Shown here: one piece after another, positions 25,002 to 38,909 of the stretch
Layout of the letters: each line of letters starts with the position of its first letter
How positions within the stretch are numbered: position 1 is the first letter of the stretch
DNA from: Pseudomonas sp. S04
GTDB taxonomy: Bacteria; Pseudomonadota; Gammaproteobacteria; Pseudomonadales; Pseudomonadaceae
Reading direction: 5' to 3'
NCBI RefSeq assembly: GCF_009834545.1
Contig: NZ_CP019427.1
Location: forward strand, 434,001-498,000
Length of the DNA stretch: 64,000 nt
The notes under the pieces: model-generated
What the model was told of the DNA's origin: nothing
Seen by the model: the letters and a program-made list of their open reading frames with translations, nothing else
Databases searched by the model: none
Translations under genes and position numbers: made by a program

Positions 25002-25262
25002 TCAAGCTGCCTGTTTTGCCGTGACGAACGCCGCAAGGCTCGCCACATTGATGAAGTGGTTGCGGGTGTCCTTGGCGTCGGCATCGATCTTGATGCCGTA
25101 CTTTTTCTGGATCGCCAGGCCCAGCTCCAGGGCATCCACGGAGTCCAGGCCCAGGCCTTCGCCGAAGAGCGTCTGCTCATCGCCAATGTCATCGACACCG
25201 ATATCCTCCAGGCCCAGGGAATCGATGATCAGCAGTTTTATCTCACGGTGCAGTTCGCTCAT
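25002..25262 (-). CDS. Acyl carrier protein 1 (aryl polyene)
   Basis: This 86-residue ACP has Ser41 in GLGLDSVDALELGLAI. The DSVD motif and flanking EGLGL are typical. The start overlaps the acyltransferase gene stop by 20 bases. Confidence 0.93.
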   Translation of the reverse strand: MSELHREIKLLIIDSLGLEDIGVDDIGDEQTLFGEGLGLDSVDALELGLAIQKKYGIKIDADAKDTRNHFINVASLAAFVTAKQAA

Positions 25263-26052
25263 CTTCGGCGAGCTCCTTAATATAGTAATGATGCAAGTAG
25301 TCGTTGAGCTTGCGCGAGGCCTGCGGCGCAGGCCCCATCGCGGCGAAGGCTTGTGGGTCTATATCGGCCCCTACGCGGAAACTGAAGTGCACGCGGCGCT
25401 TGGGGATCCGGTACCAGGGTTCGGCTTTGGTCAGGGTGGTCGGGCTGACCTTGATTATCACCGGGGTGAGGATGCTCGCACCCCGCAGGGCAATGGCCGC
25501 CCCTCCACGATGGAAGGCCGGTGGCTGGCCGGGCTGGGTGCGTGTGCCTTCCGGGAAGATAATCAGGGTTTGCCCGCTCCTGAGCGCGTCGGCGGCGGCA
25601 TCGAGCATGTCCATGCTGCCGTCGTTGCTGATGTATTCAGTGCAGCGTAGCGGACTGCGGGTAAAGGGGTTCTCCCAAAGGCTTTGCTTGACCACGCAAT
25701 TGGCGTGGCGCACCAGGCCGATCAGAAACACCACGTCGATCAGCGACGGGTGATTGGCCATGATCATCTGTCCCGGACGGCCGAGGCGTTCTGCGCCCTG
25801 GATGTCGTAGGTCAGCACGCCGGTACGGGCCATGAACCGCACAAACAGCCAGAATAGCCGGCTGACCGTCGCGCGTGCCCGCCGCCTGTGGGTCGGGGCA
25901 TCTGCGGGCAAGCAACCGAGTACCGGAAAAACCACCAGCCGCAGGCACAGCCCACCCAACCCGAACAGGGCAAAGCTGGCAGCCGTCGCCAGCAGGCGCC
26001 AGTAGTAGGCGTCGCGGTTTTTTTCGGTCACGGATTGCGTTGCCAGGTCCAT
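25243..26052 (-). CDS. PlsC-type lysophospholipid acyltransferase (aryl polyene)
   Basis: This 269-residue acyltransferase has an N-terminal membrane helix (ATAASFALFGLGGLCLRLVVF) and the catalytic NHPSLIDVVFLIG (H-x4-D). It also has FPEGTRTQPGQ and PVIIKV, the 1-acylglycerol-3-phosphate acyltransferase motifs. It probably transfers the finished polyene acyl chain from ACP to a lipid. The start at 26052 (MDLATQSV) lies inside the last codons of the chain-length-factor gene. Confidence 0.88.
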   Translation of the reverse strand: MDLATQSVTEKNRDAYYWRLLATAASFALFGLGGLCLRLVVFPVLGCLPADAPTHRRRARATVSRLFWLFVRFMARTGVLTYDIQGAERLGRPGQMIMANHPSLIDVVFLIGLVRHANCVVKQSLWENPFTRSPLRCTEYISNDGSMDMLDAAADALRSGQTLIIFPEGTRTQPGQPPAFHRGGAAIALRGASILTPVIIKVSPTTLTKAEPWYRIPKRRVHFSFRVGADIDPQAFAAMGPAPQASRKLNDYLHHYYIKELAEDERTAP

Positions 26053-26747
26053 ACACGATTTTTCCAGGCATGTTGGCAAGAAGTCTCCTGGCCGAGGAGC
26101 ACAGGTAACAGATTCAGCGCGTGGGGCCAGTGGGCTTTGGACAACGGATCCGCTGCGCTGTTCAGGGACAGCTGCCAGTCTTTACCGGGGGTCAGCAGCA
26201 AGCCGACGGCGTAGGGGAACGGCACGTCGTCGATCCACGGTGAGTAGGCCTGGGGGGGCTGATCTTCGGTCACCACCAGCAGCACTGCCGGTGCACCTTC
26301 GTCGAGCAGGGCTGCGGCTTCCAGCACGCCATGTTCGAGGCCGTCACCGGCGGCGGCCAGGGCGGTCATTTCGCTGGTTTCCCCGCGCATGATCGACCAC
26401 AGTCCGATGATCGCATTGTGCACTGACAGGCTGAACTGGGTAGGCGACAGCGGCTGCTCGGTCGCCAGGTCGCTGAGGATCTCGAAGGTGCGCGGGGTTT
26501 CACCATGACGGGACACGAACACCAATGGCAGGTGCTCGCGACCTTCGGCCAGCGGCCAGCCGACGCTGAAGGCCATGCGGGCCAGGCGGCTCAGGCGGCG
26601 GCGCTGCATGGCTGGAAGAAAGGATACGTCGGGAGCCTCATCGCTGGCCGGGAGTACCACCGGTTGGCGGCTCCAGGCTTGCCAGTCGTCCACGCTTACG
26701 AGCCCAGGGGCCCAGGCGCGCCATTGGGCGATGCTGAATGTGATCAC
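26028..26747 (-). CDS. Ketosynthase chain-length factor (aryl polyene, first gene)
   Basis: This 239-residue protein is a truncated ketosynthase-like partner (PF13723 family). It has an N-terminal MITFSIAQWRAWAPGL, then FVSRHGETPRTFEIL, then PTQFSLSVHNAIIGLWSI, where an active-site cysteine would sit further on in a full ketosynthase. It has no catalytic Cys and pairs with a full ketosynthase to set chain length. The start is a GTG with GGAAG upstream. It is the first gene of the 17-kb operon; the promoter must lie in 26748-27102. Confidence 0.88.
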   Translation of the reverse strand: MITFSIAQWRAWAPGLVSVDDWQAWSRQPVVLPASDEAPDVSFLPAMQRRRLSRLARMAFSVGWPLAEGREHLPLVFVSRHGETPRTFEILSDLATEQPLSPTQFSLSVHNAIIGLWSIMRGETSEMTALAAAGDGLEHGVLEAAALLDEGAPAVLLVVTEDQPPQAYSPWIDDVPFPYAVGLLLTPGKDWQLSLNSAADPLSKAHWPHALNLLPVLLGQETSCQHAWKNRVWTWQRNP

Positions 26748-27102
26748 TGAATTCTTCCCGCCCCTGCGGGCTTCCTTGACGCGGTAAGTCGTTTCGATCG
26801 GCGACAGACCTGGCGTGGCACAGAGGCCGAGTGTCGCGCATTATCCCGGTGCTGTTGGCTTGTAGCAAATGCTGGTTACATTTTGTTCAGTAGATGATGG
26901 GCGTTCTCAAGTAATCGGCGGCGGGGTAATTCTGCGGGTTTCGCCGGGAAAATCTGCCAGCCACTTCTTCAGTCATTGGAAGATCGCGCTGGTTAACTCG
27001 AAGAGATTGCAGCTGACTCTGTAGTCTGTTTGCCGCCAAGGTAGCTAAGCGGCATCGAGGCCTACTACACTCGGTCATTCTTTGATACACGGAGGTTTTG
27101 CA
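26748..27102. promoter_or_regulatory. Divergent control region, aryl polyene operon / parA-like gene
   Basis: This 355-base gap separates the GTG start of the aryl polyene operon and the ATG of the ParA-like gene. It must contain both promoters. A short G/C-rich inverted repeat (CCCGC...GCGGG, 26758-26769) lies just before the operon start. I see no convincing -35/-10 pair or known operator. Confidence 0.5.
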
Positions 27103-27873
27103 ATGCGGCGCGTGGTGTTCAATCAGAAAGGTGGCGTGGGCAAATCCAGTATTGCCTGCAATCTGGCGGCGGTCAGCGCCAGCGAGGGCTATCGCACCCT
27201 GCTGGTGGATCTCGATGCCCAGGCCAATTCCACTCAATACCTCACCGGGCTGACCGGCAATGACATTCCGATGGGGATTGCCGACTTCTTCAAGCAGACC
27301 CTGTCGTCCGGGCCGTTCTCGAAGAAGAACCGGGTGGATATCTATGAAACCCCGTTCGACAACCTGCACGTGATCACCGCCACGGCTGAACTGGCCGACC
27401 TGCAGCCCAAGCTTGAGGCGAAGCACAAGATCAACAAGCTGCGCAAATTGCTCGACGAACTGGCCGAAGACTACGACAGGATCTACCTCGACACCCCGCC
27501 AGCCCTGAACTTTTATGCGGTTTCAGCGTTGATCGCCGCCGATCGCGTGTTGATTCCCTTTGATTGCGACAGTTTTTCCCGTCAGGCGCTGTACGGCCTG
27601 CTGGCGGAGATCGAAGAATTGAAGGAAGACCACAACGAAGGCCTGGAGGTCGAAGGCATCGTGGTCAACCAATTCCAGGCGCGGGCCAGCCTGCCACAGC
27701 AGATGCTCGATGAGTTGATTGCCGAAGGCCTGCCCGTGTTGCCGGTGTACCTGGGCAGTTCGGTGCGCATGCGTGAGTCGCACCAGGCCAACATGCCGCT
27801 GATCCACCTCGACCCGCGGCATAAACTGACCCAACAGTTCGTCGACCTGCACAATCTGTTGGAACACTCCTGA
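27103..27873 (+). CDS. ParA/MinD-like P-loop ATPase
   Basis: This 256-residue ATPase has a deviant Walker A box KGGVGKSS at residues 9-16, LLVDLDAQANSTQYL (Walker A'), and YLDTPPALNFYAVSAL (Walker B). No ParB or parS is seen nearby, so it is an orphan ParA and its cargo is unknown. GGAGG seven bases upstream of the ATG supports this start over an open frame beginning 21 bases earlier. It is a conserved stand-alone gene next to trxC and converges on it with a 14-base gap. Confidence 0.9.
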   Translation: MRRVVFNQKGGVGKSSIACNLAAVSASEGYRTLLVDLDAQANSTQYLTGLTGNDIPMGIADFFKQTLSSGPFSKKNRVDIYETPFDNLHVITATAELADLQPKLEAKHKINKLRKLLDELAEDYDRIYLDTPPALNFYAVSALIAADRVLIPFDCDSFSRQALYGLLAEIEELKEDHNEGLEVEGIVVNQFQARASLPQQMLDELIAEGLPVLPVYLGSSVRMRESHQANMPLIHLDPRHKLTQQFVDLHNLLEHS

Positions 27874-27887
27874 CCTTCACGCGCGCA

Positions 27888-28322
27888 TCAGATGCCCTGT
27901 GCGCGTAGCCAGCCAAGCAATTGCGGTAATGCCATGGCCCCGCTCTGGCGCGCCACTTCCCGGCCGTTCTTGAACAGGATCAGGCTGGGAATCGAGCGAA
28001 TCGCCAACTGAGCCGACAATTGCTGATTGGCCTCGCTGTCCAGCTTGGCCAGGCGGCATTTGCCCGCCAGTTGCCCGGCCGCCTGCTCGAACACCGGTGC
28101 AAACGATTTGCATGGCCCGCACCAGTCCGCCCACACATCCACCAGCAGCGCCAGATCGCCCTTGATCTGGCTGGCGTAGTCGCCTTGCTTCAATTCAAAC
28201 GGCTTGTTCAGCAGGACTTCGGCCTTGCAGCGCCCGCATTTCGGATGGTCGTTGAGGCGCTCGGCGGGAATGCGGTTGAGGCCGTTGCAGTGGGGGCAGG
28301 GGATGAGGAGTGGGTCGGTCAT
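27888..28322 (-). CDS. trxC: Thioredoxin 2 (zinc-containing)
   Basis: This 144-residue thioredoxin has an N-terminal zinc ribbon (CPHC at about residues 8-11 and CGRC at about 28-31) followed by the active site WADWCGPCK. TrxC reduces protein disulfides in the cytosol and is usually linked to oxidative stress defence. Start at 28322 (MTDPLLIPCPHC); an upstream frame extension lacks family similarity. It is divergent from the higBA locus. Confidence 0.94.
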   Translation of the reverse strand: MTDPLLIPCPHCNGLNRIPAERLNDHPKCGRCKAEVLLNKPFELKQGDYASQIKGDLALLVDVWADWCGPCKSFAPVFEQAAGQLAGKCRLAKLDSEANQQLSAQLAIRSIPSLILFKNGREVARQSGAMALPQLLGWLRAQGI

Positions 28323-28450
28323 GAGTGATATCCAATGGGAAGCTGATATCACCTAGTTGGAGACGTTTGCTCATGTTTTCAATCGCGCAGTGATCAGCGT
28401 TAAAACTAGGCTGAGTCGTACCGAGCCAGACCGCTGGTCTACTTCGGATT

Positions 28451-28465
28451 ATCGCAACTTGCGAT
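28451..28465. promoter_or_regulatory. Palindromic operator upstream of higB
   Basis: ATCGCAACTTGCGAT is a perfect 7+1+7 inverted repeat, 51 bases before the higB ATG. A degenerate second copy lies 40 bases further downstream. The pair is probably bound by the HigA antitoxin. Confidence 0.72.
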
Positions 28466-28490
28466 ATCTTTTATCTGTGATTAACTCCCC

Positions 28491-28505
28491 ATAGCAAAAT
28501 GCGAT
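28491..28505. promoter_or_regulatory. Second operator-like copy upstream of higB
   Basis: ATAGCAAAATGCGAT matches the upstream palindrome at 12 of 15 positions. Its centre is 40 bases (about four helical turns) from that of the first copy. It ends 11 bases before the higB start. Confidence 0.6.
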
Positions 28506-28516
28506 AAGGATGTTGC

Positions 28517-28813
28517 ATGCATGTTCTCACCGAAAAAAGAGTACGTGAAGCCAAGGTCAGATGGCCAATGGCAGCCAATGCGCTGGACCATTGGTATCAA
28601 TTAGCCAAAGGAAGCAAACCGTCGGATTTTGCGGCGATGAGAGCCACATTCCCTGCTGTCGACAAGGTAGGTGAGCTTCATGTTTTCGATATCGGTGGCA
28701 ACAAGCTGCGGTTGATAGCTTTTGTCAGATATCGATCGCAAAAGCTTTATATCAAGCATGTGCGGGATCATCGCGAATATGACCGCGGCAAGTGGAAGGA
28801 GGAAAAAGCATGA
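28517..28813 (+). CDS. higB: HigB-type mRNA interferase toxin
   Basis: This 98-residue RelE-superfamily toxin of the HigB subfamily has ALDHWYQLAKGSKPSDFAAM, then VFDIGGNKLRLIAFVRYRSQ, and the C-terminal LYIKHVRDHREYDRGKW with the basic and His residues typical of ribosome-dependent mRNA cleavage. AAGGA lies before the ATG. The toxin gene precedes the antitoxin gene, the usual hig order. It overlaps higA by four bases. Confidence 0.9.
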   Translation: MHVLTEKRVREAKVRWPMAANALDHWYQLAKGSKPSDFAAMRATFPAVDKVGELHVFDIGGNKLRLIAFVRYRSQKLYIKHVRDHREYDRGKWKEEKA

Positions 28814-29211
28814 GTGTACTGATCAAAAAAGCTGCCGAGCATTGGGAGTTTGTCTCACCGCTGCTTCGAAAACCGAAAAGTGAAGATGACTATGACCTGC
28901 TGGCGCATGCGCTGGACGAGTTGCTCGAGATGACGGGCGATGATGAGTCCCACCCGCTGATGAGCCTGGTGGATATCATTGGTGACTGGATTGAGGAGTG
29001 GGACCATAAGCATCACCCGATGCCCAAGCCTAGCGGGGTCGAGATTCTTGGCTACTTGATGCGTGAACACGGCCTCAGCCAGAGCGACCTGCCTGGCGTC
29101 GGCCCTCAGTCGGTCGTGTCCGAAATCCTGAGTGGCAAGCGCCAGCTCAACCTGCGCCAAGTCCGCTGGTTGGCCGAGCGCTTTAGCGTGTCGGTTGAAG
29201 TCTTTATCTGA
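28810..29211 (+). CDS. higA: HigA-type antitoxin
   Basis: This 133-residue antitoxin has an N-terminal helical region and a C-terminal XRE helix-turn-helix: EILGYLMREHGLSQSDLPGV, then SEILSGKRQLNLRQVRWLAE. The start ATG overlaps the toxin stop as ATGA. It neutralises HigB and represses the operon, presumably through the palindromes at 28451 and 28491. It converges on selO with a six-base gap. Confidence 0.9.
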   Translation: MSVLIKKAAEHWEFVSPLLRKPKSEDDYDLLAHALDELLEMTGDDESHPLMSLVDIIGDWIEEWDHKHHPMPKPSGVEILGYLMREHGLSQSDLPGVGPQSVVSEILSGKRQLNLRQVRWLAERFSVSVEVFI

Positions 29212-29217
29212 CTCACC

Positions 29218-34080
<4,863 letters not shown>

Positions 34081-34114
34081 AGAGACCGATCGAAAACGTG
34101 GCGGAAAAAGGAGT

Positions 34115-35857
34115 TTAGAGGAACAAGCCGGGGCCCGGGCGACTTCCTTCGGGGAATCTGACGCCCACTTTGGCAATCTTGTTCCCGTCCATGACCGCAA
34201 CCGTCCAGATGGTGTTGTTCCATTCCACCTGGTCACCTACCACCGGAGCGCCGCCGACTTTCTGGGTAATGAAGCGGCCCAGCGGCATGTCCGGATCGAC
34301 CCCTTCGAGTTGCAGCCCGTACAGCGCGGAAACCGCGCCCAGCTGGGCGTCGCCTTCGAGAACGAAGTCGCCGAAAAAACGCAGGTCGAGGCCCCGTTGC
34401 GGGGCCTGGCTGAACAGTTTTCCGAGGGCCGGGAGGTTGTGTTCATGGCCGATCACGCAGAGCAAATCATCGACTTCGAGCACCGTACTACCCGACGGAT
34501 GGAGCAGTTGCTGGCCGCGAAACAGGGCAGCGATGCGGGTGCCTTCGGGCATTTTCAGCTCGCGCAGGGCTGCGCCGATGCACCACTTTTCCGCGCCGAG
34601 ACGGTAAACGAACAGTTCCCACTCGCTGGTCACGTGCACTTCCAGGGCTGCGCGGGAGATCGGCGCGGGCTCCGGCGGCACCGTCACCTTCAGCAGCTTG
34701 GCCACCCACGGCAGGCTCGTGCCCTGGACCAGCAGCGACACCAGCACGATGAAGAACGCCAGGTTGAAGTACAGCTGGGCGTTGGGCAGCCCGGCCATCA
34801 GCGGGAACACCGCGAGAATGATCGGTACCGCGCCGCGCAGGCCGACCCAGGAAATGAACACCTTTTCCCGCCCATGGAAGGCCTTGAACGGCAGCAGGCC
34901 GACCATCACCGACAGCGGCCGGGCAAACAGGATCATCCACAGGGCCAGGCCAAGGGCCGGCAGGGCGATCGGCAGCAGGTCGTGGGGCGTTACCAGCAGG
35001 CCCAACACCAGGAACATGCCGATTTGCGCCAGCCATGCCATGCCGTCGAGCATGTGCAAAATGCCGTGGCGGCTGCGCACCGGGCGGTTGCCGATCACCA
35101 GGCCGCACAGGTACACCGCAAGGAAACCACTGCCGTGCAGGGCGTTGGTCAGGGCAAAGACCACCAGGCCACCGGCGATCACCAGGATCGGGTACAGGCC
35201 GGTGGCGAGGTTGATCCGGTTGACCATCTGCAGCATCAGCCAGCCACCGCCCAGGCCAATCAGGCCGCCGATGCCGAACTCGCGCAGCAGGTGAGTCAGC
35301 AGGCTCCAGTGCAGGCCGGTCTGGCCGCTGGCGAGCATGTCGATCAGGGTCACGGTGAGGAACACCGCCATCGGGTCGTTGCTGCCGGACTCGATTTCCA
35401 GGGTGGCCGTCACACGTTCGTTGAGGCCCTTGCCGCCGAGCAGGGAGAACACCGCCGCGGCATCGGTGGAGCCGACGATGGCGCCGATCAACAGGCCCTG
35501 GATCAGGTTCAGGTCGAACAGCCAGGCCGCGGCCATGCCGGTCAGCCCGGTGGTGATCAGCACCCCGACGGTGGCCAGCGACAACGCCGGCCATAACGCC
35601 ACGCGAAAGCTCGAGACTCTGGTGCGCAAGCCGCCATCGAGCAGGATCACGGCCAGGGCCAGGTTGCCGACCAGGTACGCGGTGGGGTAGTTATCGAAAA
35701 TGATGCCGCCACCGTCAACGCCGGCGGTCATGCCCACGGCCAGGATGATCACCAGAATCGGGATGCCCAGACGGGAGGAAAGTGAACTTACTAGAATGCT
35801 CGCACCTACCAGCAACGCGCCGATCAAGAACAGGCTGTTGATGGTCGTCGCATTCAA
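34115..35857 (-). CDS. cvrA: Potassium/proton antiporter (CvrA/NhaP2)
   Basis: This 580-residue CPA1-type antiporter has about 12-13 membrane helices and a C-terminal cytoplasmic TrkA-C-like domain (about 400-490). Its N-terminus, [20 protein letters not shown], is the conserved start of the family. [20 protein letters not shown] and [20 protein letters not shown] are the ion-binding helices. The start is TTG at 35857: the family N-terminus begins there, GGAG precedes it, and a nearby ATG is out of frame. Length matches E. coli CvrA (578). It handles K+ efflux in exchange for protons. Confidence 0.9.
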   Translation of the reverse strand: MNATTINSLFLIGALLVGASILVSSLSSRLGIPILVIILAVGMTAGVDGGGIIFDNYPTAYLVGNLALAVILLDGGLRTRVSSFRVALWPALSLATVGVLITTGLTGMAAAWLFDLNLIQGLLIGAIVGSTDAAAVFSLLGGKGLNERVTATLEIESGSNDPMAVFLTVTLIDMLASGQTGLHWSLLTHLLREFGIGGLIGLGGGWLMLQMVNRINLATGLYPILVIAGGLVVFALTNALHGSGFLAVYLCGLVIGNRPVRSRHGILHMLDGMAWLAQIGMFLVLGLLVTPHDLLPIALPALGLALWMILFARPLSVMVGLLPFKAFHGREKVFISWVGLRGAVPIILAVFPLMAGLPNAQLYFNLAFFIVLVSLLVQGTSLPWVAKLLKVTVPPEPAPISRAALEVHVTSEWELFVYRLGAEKWCIGAALRELKMPEGTRIAALFRGQQLLHPSGSTVLEVDDLLCVIGHEHNLPALGKLFSQAPQRGLDLRFFGDFVLEGDAQLGAVSALYGLQLEGVDPDMPLGRFITQKVGGAPVVGDQVEWNNTIWTVAVMDGNKIAKVGVRFPEGSRPGPGLFL

Positions 35858-36175
35858 AGGCAGTACTCCGGAAAGCTGAAAGGCGGGCGCGAACTGACCA
35901 TGCAGTCTGCGTGCCAGCGATTCTAACCTGTTGAAATGTGATGCTGTCAAAAAGCTTTTAAGTGGCCTGTTTCACCCCCGTGTAATCAAGGGGGCGCGGG
36001 TAACAATTGCTTGCCCCTGACGAGTTGCAGGAACCAGATGGGCCAATCGCAGTCTTTAACATTCGCAGGAAAGATCGCCGCCAGGAAAATCAAGGCTCTG
36101 CGCCGCAATAACCCTGGCGCCTGTGGTGACTTTTCTTTATCGTACGCGCCCTTTGAAAATGCCCGGAATATCAAA
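35858..36175. other. Divergent intergenic region, cvrA / TIGR02449 gene
   Basis: This 318-base gap between divergent starts holds a G/C hairpin CCCCCGTGTAATCAAGGGGG (35977-35996) without a T-run. No RNA gene or further coding region is evident. An open frame that would extend the TIGR02449 gene upstream to 36011 looks untranslated. Confidence 0.45.
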
Positions 36176-36406
36176 ATGTTGGAAGCAACCCTAAGCCAAT
36201 TGGAACAACTGGTCAGCGAGCTGGTGCAACAGAACCAGGAACTGCTCGGCACTAACCAGACCCTGAGCGCCGAGCTGGCCCAGGCCAAGGACGAAAACGA
36301 AAGCCTGCAATTGAGCCTGATGGAACAGGAAGAAAAGCAGGGTGCCACCGTAGCCCGTATTCAAGCCCTGGTTGAGCGTGTGAGCGCAGGTCCTGTGAAC
36401 GCATGA
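36176..36406 (+). CDS. TIGR02449 family coiled-coil protein
   Basis: This 76-residue protein is almost entirely helical coiled coil: MLEATLSQLEQLVSELVQQN, then LSAELAQAKDENESLQLSL. The TIGR02449 family is usually encoded just before zapA in gammaproteobacteria and resembles ZapB-like division proteins; no function is proven. The start at 36176 is preferred to the longer frame. Its stop overlaps the zapA start (ATGA). Confidence 0.88.
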   Translation: MLEATLSQLEQLVSELVQQNQELLGTNQTLSAELAQAKDENESLQLSLMEQEEKQGATVARIQALVERVSAGPVNA

Positions 36407-36705
36407 ATCACGGTGCCGATGGGGTAAAAGTCGTTTCCATTCTTGGAGAAGACTATTCGATCAAGGCGCCGGCCGGGGAAGAGCAGATGCTGCTCGACGC
36501 CGCGCTCATGCTCAAGGCGGTGCTGGCTGAGACCAAGAAGAAATACCCGACCCTGATCGGGGACAAACTGCTGGTGCTGACGGCGATGAACCTGTGTTCA
36601 AAGCAGTTGGAAATGCAGAAACGTCACCAACAGGAACTCGACCGTTACCAAGAGCAAGTCAGCGCCACGGTCGAAGTGATTGCCAAGACCATCAGTCAGG
36701 TCTGA
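36403..36705 (+). CDS. zapA: Cell division protein ZapA
   Basis: This is a 100-residue ZapA. It has an N-terminal beta region, VKVVSILGEDYSIKAPAGEE, then a helical stretch AALMLKAVLAETKKKYPTLI, and a C-terminal coiled coil. ZapA cross-links FtsZ protofilaments at the Z ring. It is coupled to the TIGR02449 gene. In P. aeruginosa a 6S RNA gene and a 5-formyltetrahydrofolate cyclo-ligase follow zapA; neither is seen here. Confidence 0.92.
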   Translation: MNHGADGVKVVSILGEDYSIKAPAGEEQMLLDAALMLKAVLAETKKKYPTLIGDKLLVLTAMNLCSKQLEMQKRHQQELDRYQEQVSATVEVIAKTISQV

Positions 36706-36732
36706 CTGAAAATAGCGTCGGCCCAACTGACG

Positions 36733-36813
36733 CTATCGCGGGCAAGCCCCGCTCCCACTTATCTGTGAACAACACAGATCCTTGTGGGAGCGAGCTTGTT
36801 CCGGGCGGCGATC
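36733..36813. repeat. REP doublet between zapA and the acyl-CoA dehydrogenase gene
   Basis: TATCGCGGGCAAGCCCCGCT and, inverted, TTGTGGGAGCGAGCTTGTTC. The second unit is diverged (TTGTTCCGGGCGGCGATC). The convergent genes end on either side. Confidence 0.7.
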
Positions 36814-36846
36814 CGATGATTGGATTTCAGCACCGCAAGGCAGTGA

Positions 36847-38649
36847 TCAAAACCACTCATCCTGCATGCCCAGGCACACGTCATCGCGCGCTTCAAGAAT
36901 CGCCAGCTCATGGTGGCAACCCGGCACTTCCCAGGTCAGGAAGTAGCGCGCCGCCTGCAGCTTGCCTTTATAGAAACCGACGTCCGCGGCATTGCCCTTG
37001 GCCAACCCTTCTTCGGCGCGGATCGCCTGTTCCAGCCAGCGCCAGCCGATCACCGTGTGACCAAATACCTTCAGGTACAGCGCCGAGTTGGCCAGGCTGC
37101 TGTTGACCTTACCCTGAGCCAGATCGGTCAGCAGGCCGATGGTCACGGTTTGCAGGCGCGCCACCAGCTTTTCTAGTGGCTCACGTAATGGCGTCAGCGA
37201 TTCATATGCCTGGGCACGTTCGGCGGTGTCGGCGATCAGGCGGATCAGTTGCTTGAGCCCCGCGCCGCCGTTCTGCGCGAGCTTGCGCCCCAGCAGGTCC
37301 AGCGACTGAATGCCGTGGGTGCCCTCGTGGATCGGGTTCAGGCGGTTGTCGCGGTAGTACTGCTCCACCGGGTACTCGCGGGTGTAGCCATGGCCGCCGA
37401 GGATCTGGATCGCCAGTTCGTTGGCCTTCAGGCAGAACTCCGATGGCCAGGATTTGACGATGGGCGTCAGCAGGTCCAGCAGTTCGTGCGCCTTTTTGCG
37501 CTCGGCTTCGGTCTCAAGCGTCGTGGTGTCATCGAACAATCGCGCTGCGTAGAGGCCGAGGTCGAATGCGCCTTCGACGTAGGCTTTCTGGGTCAGCAGC
37601 ATGCGCTTGACGTCGGCGTGCTGGACGATCGAAACCGGGGCGGTATTCGGGTCCTTGCTGTCCGGCAGGCGACCTTGCGGGCGTTCGCGGGCGTATTCCA
37701 GGGAATACAGGTAGCCGGCATACCCCAGCATCACCGCGCCCATGCCGACGCCGATCCGCGCCTCGTTCATCATCTGGAACATGCAGCTCAGGCCTTGGTG
37801 CGGCTTGCCTACCAGATAGCCGACACACTCCCCGTTATCGCCGAAGTTCAACGCAGTCGAAGTGGTGCCGCGCCAGCCCATCTTGTGGAACAGGCCGGCC
37901 AGCAGCACGTCGTTGCGCTTACCGAGGCTGCCGTCATCGTTGACCAGGAACTTGGGGACGATGAACAGCGAAATCCCTTTCACGCCGGCCGGCGCGTCCG
38001 GCAGCTTAGCCAGCACCATGTGCACGATGTTTTCCGAGAGCGGATGATCGCCGCCGGAAATAAAGATCTTGTTGCCCTTGAGACGATAAGTACCGTCAGA
38101 CGCCGGTTTGGCGCGGGTGCGGATGTCCGACAGCGACGAGCCGGCGTGGGGTTCGGTGAGGGCCATGGTGCCGAAAAACCGACCGTCGATCATTGGCTGC
38201 AGGAAACGTTGTTTCTGCTCGTCGGTGCCAAAGCTCTCGATCAGGTTGGCCGCGCCCATGGTCAGGAACGGGTAGGAAGTGGTTGCCGCGTTGGCTGCTT
38301 GAAAGTGGGCGAAACAGGCTTGCGACAGCAGGGTCGGCAACTGCATGCCACCGGCTTCGAAACTGCGGGCGGCGTTGAGAAAACCGGCTTCGAGGAAGGC
38401 ATCCACGGCAGGTTTGACTTCCGGGATCAGGATCGCCTTGCCGTCTTCATAGCGCGGCTCGTTCTCGTCGCCCTTGCGGTTATGGGGCGCAAAGTACTTC
38501 TCGGCGATGCTGCGGGCGGTGCCAATGGCCGCGTCAAAGGTCTCGCGGTTGTGCTCGGCGAAACGCTCGCGCTGAGTCAAACCCTCGGCATCGAGGACTT
38601 CGTACAGCTCGAAAGCCAGATTGCGGGAACTGAGCAGCGTCTCGGACAT
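36847..38649 (-). CDS. Acyl-CoA dehydrogenase (DmdC-like, 600 aa)
   Basis: This long-form acyl-CoA dehydrogenase has the extra N- and C-terminal domains of the 3-methylmercaptopropionyl-CoA dehydrogenase-like group. FAD-binding features are FFGTMALTEPHAGSSLSDIR, then KGNKIFISGGDHPLSENIVH; the C-terminal LGGHGYTREYPVEQYYRDNR carries the family base region. It oxidises acyl-CoA to enoyl-CoA, but its substrate cannot be read. Genes of this type lie next to cvrA, mscK and selO in P. aeruginosa (PA5020 region). Start at 38649 (MSETLLSSRNLAFEL). Confidence 0.88.
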   Translation of the reverse strand: MSETLLSSRNLAFELYEVLDAEGLTQRERFAEHNRETFDAAIGTARSIAEKYFAPHNRKGDENEPRYEDGKAILIPEVKPAVDAFLEAGFLNAARSFEAGGMQLPTLLSQACFAHFQAANAATTSYPFLTMGAANLIESFGTDEQKQRFLQPMIDGRFFGTMALTEPHAGSSLSDIRTRAKPASDGTYRLKGNKIFISGGDHPLSENIVHMVLAKLPDAPAGVKGISLFIVPKFLVNDDGSLGKRNDVLLAGLFHKMGWRGTTSTALNFGDNGECVGYLVGKPHQGLSCMFQMMNEARIGVGMGAVMLGYAGYLYSLEYARERPQGRLPDSKDPNTAPVSIVQHADVKRMLLTQKAYVEGAFDLGLYAARLFDDTTTLETEAERKKAHELLDLLTPIVKSWPSEFCLKANELAIQILGGHGYTREYPVEQYYRDNRLNPIHEGTHGIQSLDLLGRKLAQNGGAGLKQLIRLIADTAERAQAYESLTPLREPLEKLVARLQTVTIGLLTDLAQGKVNSSLANSALYLKVFGHTVIGWRWLEQAIRAEEGLAKGNAADVGFYKGKLQAARYFLTWEVPGCHHELAILEARDDVCLGMQDEWF

Positions 38650-38769
38650 GGCGGCCTACCTGTTTTGGAATGGGCCGAGTCTAGAGGCGGGAAGGGCGGG
38701 GTGAACAGGAAGATTGATGAGCGTGATGGTGGGCAAGAGCGGTGACTTAACATACTCACCACAAACCAC

Positions 38770-38861
38770 TGTGGGAGCTGGCTTGCCAGCGATGGCGGCA
38801 GATCAGTCAACACTAATGGTGACTGACACATCGCTATCGCTGGCAAGCCAGCTCCCACAGG
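38770..38861. repeat. REP doublet upstream of the acyl-CoA dehydrogenase gene
   Basis: CTGTGGGAGCTGGCTTGCCA (about 38769-38788) and its inverted partner TGGCAAGCCAGCTCCCACAG (38841-38860) flank a spacer in the 260-base gap between the dehydrogenase start and the putA stop. This unit type (GGCTTGCCAGC) differs from the GGGCTTGCCCGC type elsewhere. Confidence 0.85.
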
Positions 38862-38909
38862 GATTGTTGCTTAACCGGGCATCTGTTGCAGGTGCCCGGC
38901 TTATCGGTT

